Source of the DNA: Medicago truncatula
Lineage: Eukaryota > Streptophyta > Magnoliopsida > Fabales > Fabaceae
Assembly: GCF_003473485.1 (NCBI RefSeq)
Contig: NC_053045.1
Location: forward strand, 59,500,494-59,564,493
Length of the DNA: 64,000 nucleotides
Direction: 5' to 3'
Part shown: piece by piece, positions 25,323 through 36,480 of the stretch
Layout: each line of letters begins with the position of its first letter
Position numbering within the stretch: position 1 is the first letter of the stretch
The notes under the pieces: model-generated
Seen by the model: only the letters and a program-made list of their open reading frames with translations
What the model was told of the DNA's origin: nothing
Database searches by the model: none
Made by a program: the position numbers and the translations under genes

Positions 25323-28300
25323 ATGGCGACGCCTAATGTGACATGTCCTGCACCGATGAAAGCCACGTCTAATGGTGCTTTCCAACACGAAAATCCTCTC
25401 GATTATGCACTTCCGTTGTTGATTCTTCAGATATGTGTGGTTGTCACGTTCACTAGATGTATTGCATACCTTTGCAAACCACTCAAACAACCTCGAGTCA
25501 TTGCAGAAATCATTGTAAGTTTTCGTCCTTTGTATTGTTGTTTTATCCTTGAAAGTCCCTTAATTTGATGGTTATAGTTTATATTTGAGTTTCCATGCAA
25601 TAAGTTAGTGAGACAATGAATATGGCAGTTTGACATGATCGACAAATTATAATTAATCTTATAAGTGGTCCACACCATCCTTTGATTTCAAATAAAGAGA
25701 ATTTTGCCTTCTGAATAGATTTCTGAGGGATTAGTTTCCGACTAGCTTACACATCAAATAGAAATTTGTTTGTTTTGTGAATTAGTGGAATAGTCGTGCA
25801 TCTACGCTGGTCTTGCAACGTTGGTCATTATATTAAGGTGGTCAATATAAAATTAAAATGTTTAGAATTTTGTTTTATATTAAGATATAAGTGGAATCAT
25901 TGAAACTTAATTTCTTCTGTAGCAAGTAAAACTTTTGTATGTTGCCTATTGAATGTTGCTGTCACTTTTGTAAGTTTCTTATGTGAAAATGTTCAATGCA
26001 GGGAGGAATACTGCTTGGACCATCAGCAATAGGTCGAAGCGAGAAATTCCTACACACAGTTTTCCCAAAGAGAAGCTTAACAGTCCTAGACACACTAGCC
26101 AACATTGGTCTTTTGTTCTTCTTATTCCTAGTAGGTCTTGAACTCGACATGCGTTCAATCCGTAGAACAGGTAAAAAAGCCTTAGCAATTGCCCTTTGTG
26201 GAATCACATTCCCATTTGTTCTTGGCATAGGAACATCCGTTGTTCTTAGAGCCACAATCTCCAAAGGTGCACAACCTGTCCCTTTCCTTGTCTTCATGGG
26301 TGTTGCTCTCTCAATCACAGCATTTCCCGTCCTCGCTCGAATCCTAGCTGAGCTCAAACTGCTAACCACGGATGTTGGTCGTATAGCAATGTCAGCAGCT
26401 GCTGTTAATGATGTTGCAGCCTGGGTACTTCTTGCTCTAGCCATATCATTATCTGGCGATGACACGTCGCCCCTGATTTCACTTTGGGTTATGCTCTGTG
26501 GTACTGCTTTTATTCTCTTTGCAGTTTTTGCTATAAGACCGTTGCTTGCATACATGGCTAAGCGTTCCCCTGAGGGTGAACCTGTTAAAGAGCTTTACAT
26601 TTGTATCACATTGACATTGGTTTTGGCTTGTAGTTTTGTTACTGATACTATTGGAATTCATGCATTATTTGGTGCTTTTGTTATTGGTATAATTATGCCT
26701 AAAGATGGTCCTTTTGCTGGTGTTTTAATTGAGAAGATTGAAGATCTTGTGTCTGGAATCTTTTTGCCACTCTATTTTGCTTCTAGTGGTTTGAAGACAA
26801 ATGTGGCTACTATAAGTGGAGGGGTTTCTTGGGCACTATTATTACTAGTTATATTTACTGCTTGCTTTGGAAAAATCGTTGGTACAATCTCAGTATCATT
26901 GCTATGCAAGGTGCCTTTTAGAGAAGCTCTTGCACTTGGATTTCTCATGAACACCAAGGGATTGGTTGAACTCATTGTTCTCAACATCGGAAAGGATCGC
27001 AAGGTACCTATCTGTCTTCCTATCTATCCAGATTTTGATCGCTTGTAGTCAGCAATCTCAAATATCCATGGAGTCAGCACATCAGTGACATTTGGGTCGA
27101 GATCAGACTATCCATATTTTAGTGCGATTTTGATTTTTCAGAAAAGAACTAAAATATCGGGTTTGAAGTTTGAACCGTCTGATTTCGATCCAAATGCCAC
27201 TAATGTACCGACTGTCTTAATGTGTGGATTGCTAGCTGCAGACAATCTAAATCCTTATTGATCCTCTAATACTTAATGATAAAATAGAACTTGTTTTCTA
27301 AGTAATAAATAGAAGTATCCAATTATTATCAAATATTTGAAATCTTTCATTACTTTGGTTTGATTTTTTATACATGTAATGTAATTCTCCATGTAACACA
27401 GGTACTAAATGACCAAGCATTTGCAATTTGTGTTCTTATGGCATTATTCACAACCTTCATCACCACCCCAATAGTGATGGCAGTATACAAACCAGCTCGA
27501 AGAGGAGCACCTTATAAACACAAAACAGTCCAACGCAAAGATCAAGAATCAGAGCTCAGAGTCTTGGCATGTTTCCACAGCACACGCAACATCCCTACAC
27601 TAATCAACCTTGTAGAATCATCCCGAGGAACCCGAAAGCGAGGAAGACTCTGTATCTATGCAATGCACTTGATGGAACTCTCAGAAAGATCTTCAGCTAT
27701 CTCCATGGTTCACAAAGCACGTAACAATGGAATGCCCTTTTGGAACAAAAAACAAAATGATGAAGATCAAATGGTTATCGCTTTCCAAACCTATGGAAAA
27801 TTGAACAGTGTCAATGTTCGTCCCATGACAGCCATTTCTGCTCTCAGCAACATCCATGAAGATATTTGTACTAGTGCTCATCAAAAGCGTGCCTCGATAA
27901 TACTCCTTCCATTCCATAAACACCAGCGTATAGATGGAACGATGGAGTCATTAGGACATTCATTTCATGTAATGAATGAGCTTGTGTTGAGTCATGCACC
28001 TTGTTCTGTTGGAATTTTGATTGATCGCGGTCTCGGAGGAACAAGTCAAGTTCAAGCAAGTGAAGTTTCCTTTAAGGTTGTTGTAATCTTCTTCGGAGGA
28101 CGCGACGATCATGAAGCACTTGCTTATGGTATGAGAATGGCAGAACATCCAGGAATTTTACTCCATGTTGTTAAGTTCATTTCTCCACCTGGAATGACAT
28201 TGTCTTTTGGTGCTAAATTGGTTGGTGTAGCACAAGATAAGAGCAAAACAGTTGTGATTGATGATATTGAAGGTAGCCATGATGGTAGTAAAAATCAAGA

Positions 28301-28643
28301 TGAACAACTCTGGAGTGAATTCCATAGTGCAAAGAGCATGAATGAAGAGTCAATTAAGTATGAGGAAAGGATGGTTGAAAGTAAAAATGATATTGAGACA
28401 GCATTGAAGGAATTGAGTAAGAGTAATTTGATATTGGTTGGTAGAATGCCACCAGTTGCACCATTGGTTAGTAACAGTGATTCTGCTGAACTTGGACCTA
28501 TTGGAAGTTATATGGCTTCTTCTAGTTTCTCAACTTCTGCATCAATCTTGGTGATTCAACAATATAATTCAACTACTGATATTCATCCTCTTGTTATGGA
28601 GGAATTGGATTGTCCTGAAGTGCCAGACACACCAACACGTTAG
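25323..28643 (+). CDS. CHX18: Cation/H+ antiporter, CHX18-like
   Basis: Monovalent cation/proton antiporter of the CPA2 family, expected in endomembranes for K+ and pH homeostasis. Three exons, 25323-25514, 26002-27003 and 27402-28643, give 811 residues, the usual CHX length. The start [18 protein letters not shown] and the junctions [12 protein letters not shown] and GKDRK/VLNDQ closely match the CHX18 pattern as I know it. Residues about 27-430 form the Na+/H+ exchanger transmembrane domain, with the conserved Asn200-Asp201 pair in [10 protein letters not shown] and the [18 protein letters not shown] segment. The rest is a soluble tail of two USP-like halves, including [46 protein letters not shown] and NLILVGRMP. 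All expected landmarks are present. Assignment to CHX18 rather than CHX17/19/20 rests on recalled similarity and would need a tree. Confidence 0.93.
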
Positions 28644-29713
28644 TGAATTAATTAATGTGCATGTCATCAAAGGAATGATGGTGGTTATTTATATGGTTTA
28701 TATGTACTTTATGTATATATAAATGAAATGAAGGTGACTTTGGAAGCTTTCAGAGCAAGACTATACTATACTGGCGGAATTAGACACTTTATTAGTCTAT
28801 ATCCGTGACATTTTAAAGTTGTTGGATATTTATATCGCATTATTGTACCCAGACAATGTATGGTTTGAATTTTATATATCATTGTTTACAAAATTCATGT
28901 TTTACTATTTTATTTTGGTGCCCAAACTTGTTCTTGCATATTTCACTCGTAAAAGTAAAGAGATATGAACATTTTCTCTAACACTCACTCTTTTATTATT
29001 ATTTGAAATTATTGTAGAGTCTCCACTTTAGAGTTGAAGAAAATGTCAAAAAGAGAAAGAGATTGTTGTTATCATTTCACATGGAGAAAATGAGGAAATT
29101 TAAATCCATTGAAAACCTCTAGCATATAGGTTGATGTGTTGACTCTTTGTATTTTGACAACTGAACTCATATCCATTAAGTGCATGCAAACACATGTCTA
29201 TGATGAGTAGAGTAAAAACCTGCACTCTAGCATCGTCGCCCACATGCTCATGACCACCACGGACTTCGACGGACGGGCATACTAATCATCTGGACTGCCC
29301 TGCCTTGCAAACATGACTTGGACACTCACTGAAGTAAGATCGCGGTACACCTGCTCTTTTGTTACCTTCTCCGGCCATATCCTGTTGAAAAATTATGATG
29401 TTGTTGATGCACACCAACATCTCATATTTGTAAGGGATTAAATTGCGGTATTTAACTGTTCCATGCGTTCTGCTTTCATGGTTCTCATTTTTGGCCTCCC
29501 AATTCGTGCACTTAGAAAGAAATGAAGTTTTTTGTGTCTACCACTAAATGCAGACACTAATTTCATGGGTCGGGTAGGATCTTATAGGTGGAAAAAAAAA
29601 CTAAATGGTGCACAAAAATTATGACATTTTTAAAATTGTGCAACTAAATTTTTCCAAATTAAAATAGGATACTGTAATTGTGAATCTCAAAAATTATTCA
29701 ACATAACAATATC
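28644..29713. other. Intergenic sequence downstream of CHX
   Basis: Holds the CHX 3' UTR, then sequence without recognisable genes. No bounded repeat until the retroelement at 29730. Confidence 0.4.
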
Positions 29714-29729
29714 AATATTATCGTAAAGC

Positions 29730-30776
29730 ATCTATCTAACTTCTTCACCGCCAAACACTTACCCATTTCCCTTTTCATCCAAATTTTGTCGTCATCATGT
29801 AGACATCAGATGGTGGTGGTGCGACGGTCGGCTTTAGCCATCCGCACCATCCTTTCCAGATCTCCTGGAGGTTTCCGCGCCGGTAGACTGTGGTTGCTGT
29901 TGTTCGCGGTTTTTGTTCGTTCTTTCGTGGCGGCTGCTTCGTGTTTGTTTCGATTTGTTCCAGATCTGTGTGGAGGAAGTGATGGTGGTGTGACGTGGTG
30001 ACGGTGGTGATGGCGGTGTAAGTCTCGATTTTGGTGGTAAGAGGAGGTGATGATGGTAGTTTTGGTACTGCTAGTTGCAGTGGGGCTGTTTTCTTTCTTG
30101 TGGGTGCTGAGTTTGCGGTTGTTAGAAAAACACAGGTTGTCTGGTGTTTTAGTGTGGTGGATGTTTCCTTCCGATCCAAATCTTTGTGGATGAGGTGATG
30201 GTGGTGTGAAGTGGTGATGTAGGCCACATTTTTGGTGGTGTGAGGAGGTGCCAGTGGGTCTTCAACGGTTGGGTTCGATCAGAACCTTCTCATCCAGTTG
30301 GACTACTGTTATCTGATGGTTTGTCGAAGTGGATCGATGGTGTTGCTGTTGTGAAAGTGGATTTGGTTGTTGCACTGATTGTTGTGAAGGTGTATTTTGT
30401 TGTTGCACTGGTTGTTGTCGTTGTTGCAAAACTGGATTCGTTAATGTGACATCGATTGTTGTTGTGGCGAAGGTGGTTGTTGTTGTTTCAATCTTTGTTG
30501 CTTTTCAAAAGTTGTTAGTTGTTGTGTTGGTTCTTGACGTTGTTGTTTGGGGATTGTGTGCAAGCAGCGGATCGTAGGTGGTGAAAATTGTTTTTTATGG
30601 CAACTTGTGATGTTGGTTGAGGGTTTTATTTTTTTTTGTATTTTGGGTGAGGGTTTTAGGTATAACTTTTATTTTTCTTTGTATGTTGCTATTTTACGAC
30701 TCCTAGTCTAGCATTCCTTATGCTGGTTAGGAGTTATTGTGATTTTAATAAATTTCATTTTTGCTTCTTAAAAAAA
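29730..30776 (+). mobile_element. Retroposed non-coding insert (about 1.05 kb) with poly(A) and 16-bp target duplication
   Basis: Flanked by AATATTATCGTAAAGC (29714-29729) and AATATTATCTTAAAGC (30777-30792), 15 of 16 identical. It ends in AATAAATTTCATTTTTGC followed by a short A tail, the signature of target-primed reverse transcription. The body is strand-biased and rich in GTTGTTG/GGTGGTG words (29810-30550). Short ORFs on both strands have low-complexity translations and no domain, so it is either a LINE-mobilised non-autonomous element or a retroposed transcript. Confidence 0.7.
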
Positions 30777-30843
30777 AATATTATCTTAAAGCCAACTCTT
30801 ATTGACATAGATATTTTTTTTTGGAGGATTTCTTATTGGAAAG

Positions 30844-32144
30844 TAGGGCTGACAATGAACTGAACCAACTCGAAAATAGTTCGAGACTCGATTCGGTAAT
30901 TAATTCGTTCAACTTGGTTCATGAACCAAATGAGTCGAACCTGGGTTTAAAATTAAGTTCGTCAAACAAATGAGTTGAACTTGAACCAAGTATAGTTCGA
31001 CTCGTAGCTTAACTCATTATGGCAGATGGGGCATAGGAGCAATTATTCGCAATGAAGAAGGTCTGGTTATGATGACGGCGACTTGGATGGCAACTTGGAT
31101 CGTCTCTGGCTGGAAGGATCCTTTAATGGCTGAAACCTTTGGTATGCTTACAACTATGCGGTTTGCTAAAGAAGGAGGATTCAGACATATGATTTTTGAA
31201 AGTGACAGCTACAACTTAATCAGCAAAATGAAAGATGGTTCCAATGAAGATAGATCTTATTATGGAGACATTATCCAGGAAATCCGAAAGGAGCAATCCA
31301 ATTTCGACACGTGTATTTTCAATTTTACCCCTAGATCAGGAAACAAAGTTGCTCACAATTTGGCCCAACTAGCACATACTGAACCTAATATGGTTTGGAT
31401 GGAGGAGGTGCCAGAAGCAACAAATTTGTTGTACTTTCAAGACCTTATTCATTAATATAAGTTTTCCTTTACTAAAAAAAAAAAAGTATAGTTCGACTCG
31501 TTTGGTTCATGAGCCAGCTCGATATATATATATATATATTTATAATATTTATTGTTTTTTGTTGCTATTTTATTAACAACTATAAAGTAAAAAAGAATTA
31601 AATCCAATAGAGAAAGAAATGGCCACTTGAGTCAAAGGAAAATAAAATGATAATGTATGATGGTAATGCCCAGTTAAAAATGTTGACAGCAAAATAAGGT
31701 TATTCAAGAACCAGCAACTATTAAGCTTGCAGTTCACAAGTCCCACATCAAAAGTTTACATAAGGGTATTGAGCAACTTATCTTATAAAATAACAGCGCC
31801 TCCTTTCCTTACTTACTACGGGAATCTGTCCATAGTGTTATCAATTAGTTAATTTCTTAATTGATTTTTAGACCAATTGAAAGGTTTATGAGTTATTTTT
31901 TCTCATTTAAACCATAGTTTATTCTTTTTTCTCTTTCTTGATTCATTTGATTCAAGCCATTGAGCCGAACCGAGTTGTTCGTGAACCTAACGAGCCGAGC
32001 CGAACTGTACGTGAACTTTAAACGAGTCGAACTCGAGCTAAAAAAATAGTTCGTGTCGAACTCGAATCGAGTTTCGAGCCGAACAAATTCTTATCGAGTC
32101 GAGTCGAGCTCAGACAAGTTCGACTCGACTTATTTCCAACCCTA
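30844..32144. mobile_element. 1,301-bp hAT element, host of a nested LINE insertion
   Basis: Termini TAGGGCTGACAATGAAC and TAGGGTTGGAAATAAG (complement). A perfect 8-bp target duplication TTGGAAAG is at 30836-30843 and 32145-32152. Subterminal regions carry many GTTCGACTCG / CGAGTCGAAC words. The LINE fragment at 31006-31483 splits it; without that insert it would be about 800 bp. No transposase. Confidence 0.88.
31006..31483 (+). mobile_element. 5'-truncated LINE, RNase H-like C-terminal fragment, with poly(A)
   Basis: Frame from about 31018 to 31455 translates as an RVT_3/RNase H-like domain: RWGIGAIIRNEEG, AETFGMLTTMRFAKEGGF, MIFESDSYNLI, and RSGNKVAHNLAQLAH. These carry the family's acidic and histidine positions (E in AE, D in SD, H in AH). 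It ends in a stop, a 3' UTR and an A tail at 31474-31483. A perfect 18-bp target duplication AAGTATAGTTCGACTCGT (30988-31005, 31484-31501) fixes the insertion. Only the last about 145 codons remain, so it cannot move on its own. Confidence 0.9.
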
Positions 32145-32245
32145 TTGGAAAGTGATAAAAGCAATAAAATGTGATTGATCAAAAAAAGACGAGAATATCT
32201 AGTGTGGGCTTGGGCTTAGCAAATCCTTACAAAAGACGAAAGAGT

Positions 32246-32251
32246 GGCCCA
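32246..32251 (-). promoter_or_regulatory. Possible site II element (GGCCCA on +) upstream of FAX
   Basis: GGCCCA lies 68 bases before the ATG, with TGGGCT words near 32208. Site II motifs (TGGGCC/T) are common in promoters of housekeeping plant genes. Function here is inference from position alone. Confidence 0.3.
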
Positions 32252-32318
32252 ATAGACAAAAACCACGGCGCCAAAAGAATCTTCTTTCAGTGAGCAAAAC
32301 CAGAACGTTCTTTCGTCA

Positions 32319-34981
32319 ATGGCAGAAACTGCAGCGGTTTTCGGTGTTTCAAATTCAACAATTCCTTCCCTCTCTCTTCGTCCTACAACCGGATCCCACA
32401 CTCCCACCACTTTTACTCGCTCCTTCCTCGCTTCTCCTCCTTCTTTCCCTTACTTGTCTCTTTCCAATTCACATTCTCAACTCGCTGTTGTTTCTTCCGA
32501 CTCCAAGACCACTCAATTTGATCTAAGTGCTCCAGATTTGGACAATACCGGCGGTGGCGGTGATATCAAAGGAAACGGAGACGATTTCAGCGGAGGAGGA
32601 GGTGGTGGTGAAGGAGGAGGCGGAGGAGACGATAGTGGCAAAGGCGAGGAAGGATCTGACGGTGATAAGAGAAATATGGCTTTGTCAATGTCGCAGAAAT
32701 TAACTCTAGGTTATGCTATTCTCGTTGGAGGTATATCTCTCTCTCAAATGCAAATACAATATAACTGACATGTGACTAATATTTGTTTATTTGTTTTGAT
32801 TTTACCTTCAATTGGCTGAGTTAGACTGAATAACATTTTGGGTTGTAGTTATATGAATGAAAATTTTCATGAACAACGTGTTTGATTTACTGCATTTTTT
32901 TTTATGTTAGTTATTTAATGTTAATTTCACACTCACACTCTAATAATGCAAGATTAATATGTGAATTAAATTTATCAAACATTTGTATGTTTGTAAACTG
33001 TATGATTTTTTGTTATAGACTTAATTTACTTTAGTGAATTTTTAAAGAATTTTTAATCCCATAGCTGTTTCAGTCTTCTCGATAGTGGAAAGCGAAAATT
33101 CCTCCATACAATATTGTGGCACTGCCATCCTTCACTAATTGGTGGTGGCTGTTGTCAAAGCAAATCGCTTTGGCCCAGTAGCGGAGCCAGAAATTTTGAG
33201 CAGTGGGGGCACCATTGCACGAAATTTGTTGGGACGGAGAGTTGGTGTGGTTGATTTTTCAATTCCATGAAATAAGGAGGAAGGGTTTTCATTTTTCTCA
33301 TTGAGAAAGAGAGAAAGAGATGATCATAGGTGGGTTTAGAAATAAAATCTCACAAAAACGGCACGTGAGTTGTATTTTGCCCCCACTTATAAACACTTAT
33401 CTATGTCCTTTCTCAACCGATGAGAGACTCTTTAACAGATAGTAAAGCAGGGTGTGATAAAAGTTGCTTATTTTAATTTTAAAAAATTAAATATACGAGA
33501 GAGAGTGTAACATGTTTTGTTTGTGTGATGGGGGAATTCAAAATAAAATGGAATAAATTGTATGTGGAAATTCCATATGGATAGACAAGTATGGTAGGGG
33601 GGATGTCAAATATGTTTGTGCAGGCAGGAGCCTACACAACCTTGTGTTGACAACATTAAATTGGATTGAAAAATTCAATATAAGTGAATTCTTAAGCGTA
33701 ACTTTGTTTAATAACTTTGCTTAACTGTGTGCGTAAAATACGAATTTAATGTATCATATTGTTAATTTTTATTTTAGTTTTTAACAAACATATCATACCG
33801 TTAAATTTAAATAACATATGATTGTATTTTTGTGTTTGTAATAACATCTACATAATGATATTTATTTGGGTTTTGACAGCGGGTGGTGTAATGGGCTTTC
33901 TGAAGAGTGGCAGCCAGAAGTCACTTTTGGCTGGGGGTTTGTCTTCTGCACTGCTCTTTTATGTTTTTACCGAGCTACCCGGAAGACCTGTTCTTGCATC
34001 ATCTGTAGGCCTTGGTAAGTCACACTGCTTAGCTAACTAGTTTGTCAAGAATCAAGATATCTTCATTATCGGTTAAATTTAAAACCTGTCTGAATAAGCT
34101 CTTTTACTGTTAGTAAATATTATGCATTCCTTTTTGTCATTTATTCATAAAGTCTTAAGAACAAAGGAATTTCGTATGTATCAGAAGGAAAAAAAAAATA
34201 TTTAACATGGATGGATCAGTACTTGTAAAAGAAAACTTGTAGTATGCATTTCTTGAGTTTCTACCCACTAAGGCCGAAACATAGCCATGTCTAAATTCTG
34301 GAGATTGTTTGAATGTGAATTGTAAAGCATTCTTTGGTGACCCCTGAACTCTACACTTCATATTAAGAATTAAGAAGTAGTTTTTTATTCATACCTTAAG
34401 GTTTTATAGAACCTACCATTTACCAAAGGCATCAAACGAATTATGTTGCAAATTGATCAACTGGTTATGGAAGAGATGATGATGCATCATTCCATTGGTA
34501 CACAATCGTGCTTTATAGTTAGTAATTGTAGCTTCTCAAATGAGTTTCTTTGCTTTGAAGTTTGTGGCCGTTCTAAACCACATTTGATAACGACAATAAT
34601 TTTAGCACTGAAGTCCAGTGTTGAATTTTTCAAGCTCGCTTCCTGAATTCATTTTGGAATATTATTTTGGAACTACGCAAACTCTTATGAGTTTAAGGTG
34701 TTGAGTTTGAGTTTACTCTTGTGCAAATTTGACAAGTCATAACCTTGTGAGCAACTACAGTTGATATTTACAGTTAAGTTTCATGTGAAATCATTTCCTT
34801 CTCTCATGTGTTAATATTTGATCATTTTTCCTGATGTATAGGCATATCTGCTGCACTTCTTGTGGTGATGGGTTCTCGTTTCAAGAAATCAGGGAAGGTC
34901 TTTCCGGCAGGTGTTGTGTCACTTGTGTCGTTCATAATGACCGGTGGTTACTTGCATGGAATTATGCGTAGTTCGCACTAG
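32319..34981 (+). CDS. Fatty acid export (FAX) protein, Tmem14 family, plastid-targeted
   Basis: Small membrane protein expected in the chloroplast envelope, where FAX proteins move fatty acids out of the plastid. Three exons, 32319-32730, 33880-34014 and 34842-34981, give 228 residues. Residues 1-60 are rich in Ser, Thr and Pro with almost no acidic residues, typical of a transit peptide. About 74-115 is a glycine/aspartate stretch with runs of Gly. From about 124 the Tmem14 domain follows: QKLTLGYAILVGAGGVMGFL, KSGSQKSLLAGGLSSALLFY, then exon 3 GISAALLVVMGSRFKKSGKV and FPAGVVSLVSFIMTGGYLHG, that is four short hydrophobic helices. The glycine-rich spacer suggests the FAX2 branch, but FAX1 cannot be excluded without a tree. 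Intron 1 contains repeat sequence near 33175-33240. Confidence 0.88.
33175..33240. repeat. Fragment of a dispersed plant repeat in FAX intron 1
   Basis: The sequence cagtagcggagccagaaatt followed by agtgggggcac resembles a conserved end sequence seen in many plant repeats. No matching partner end or target duplication was found, so class and limits are unknown. Confidence 0.3.
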
Positions 34982-36480
34982 AATGTAAATAACGGATGTG
35001 AGATATCCTGTAAACTTTGCTGAAAACAATCCCCTCTTGTTATGAAATTTGGGGTTTTTGCTGTAGACCCATGGTTTATGTTTGTCATAAAGGTAGACAT
35101 TTGTTGTAAAATAAGGATGGTAAATGTGAACTTTCGTTTGGCCGTTGTTTACACACATTGCTCTTTTTTGTTCCCGGTTGTGTTTGAACCTATGCATATG
35201 CTGTTAGAAGTGTTATTTTCTCAACGCTATATGCAGAAACCAAGTGAAACAGATTGAGTAGTAAACATAAGGAAATATTGTGATTTAAAATTGGTCGAAC
35301 TCACTTAATTTATATTTTTTCTATTTGTGATTCATGTCTCTCTCTCACTTCATTTTGTAGTAGTTGTTGATGGAACACATGTGTGTCTGTGAAATATAGT
35401 AATCACGGAGCTGTTTTGTTCGCAATCCTTTTCTGTTAATGATTTCCTTTTCCAAATCGTAAAAGACAATGTTTAGCATTTGTTGATAGGTGGGGTTTAG
35501 TATGGGAAAGGGAAGTTGTTTTCCATGAGGGGGGAAAGTTGATTTTAGCCATTTGATTAAATAAGGAGCACACTCTTATCATGTTCTCTCAACACTGAAT
35601 TTTTTTCACACTATCTTCCCCAACAGTTCTATCTCTTCCATGTCTCTCTCACAAACCACAACCAGAAACTTTCCTCCGGACAAATTCATTTCATTGAAGT
35701 TTCAAAAAAGAACTTTGAGGAAGTAAACACACTGTTGAATCAGAATGAGCCTCTCTTGAATATTGCCATTTCATCAATTTCATGAAGAACAATTTGAGCC
35801 TACCAGCAACTCTCCTCCAAACAAATCTATTTCATCAATTGATGTACTGTATATGTAGGACAAACCAATTGTGCGGTTCAACCATTTATTCACTAAGATG
35901 TTGGAATCGACTTCTATGACATTGATGTATGAGTTTTTTATGCAATAACTATTTAAGAATGCTCGAGAAAATATAAAAATAGATTAAGAAAACTTGTGCG
36001 CTTCATTTCAACTTCAATTTTGCGCATCATTAAATAAACTTGTGCGCTTTAGTAAGGAAAAAAATAGATTTTTCTGCCACATTGTTTCTTAGATCAAATA
36101 GAATTCGTGTTTGCTCATTTATCAACCATTTGTTTATTTTCATTTATGAAAGAAATAAAAGGCAAATGAAAGATTGTCAAAACCTTTTAGTAAGGTCAAC
36201 TAATCAAAATTAGTCTTACTAGCATTCCTCTGTCTTTCTTATAAAATGGACATTAATGAAGGGTTGATAAATAAAGCAAATACTCTCAGATAAAATGAAG
36301 CAAACCTAAACTCAAGAAAAAATAAACAAGGGGTGTATATAAAAGAAATTGTGTGCAAAAAGCAACCTATTATCAGGACACGAAGGTTTAGAGTAGTAAA
36401 AGAAAAGAAGGAAGAAGACGCGCCGAAACATAAACCCTGCCCTGAAGCCATAAACCTCACTCAGTGCGTCAGCAGCAACA
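34982..36480. other. Intergenic region between FAX and UTP12
   Basis: Contains the FAX 3' UTR and the UTP12 promoter/leader. The segment 35630-35790 looks faintly like degraded coding sequence, but no frame stays open and I recognise no protein. No bounded repeat. Confidence 0.4.

Noticed and set aside
25962-26555. 197-codon ORF antisense to CHX exon 2
   Set aside because: Overlaps a strongly conserved transporter exon on the other strand; a shadow frame.
29775-30227. 150-codon minus-strand ORF in the GTTGTTG-rich region
   Set aside because: Translation is low-complexity Thr/His/Pro produced by the repeat composition; the region is better explained as a retroposed insert.
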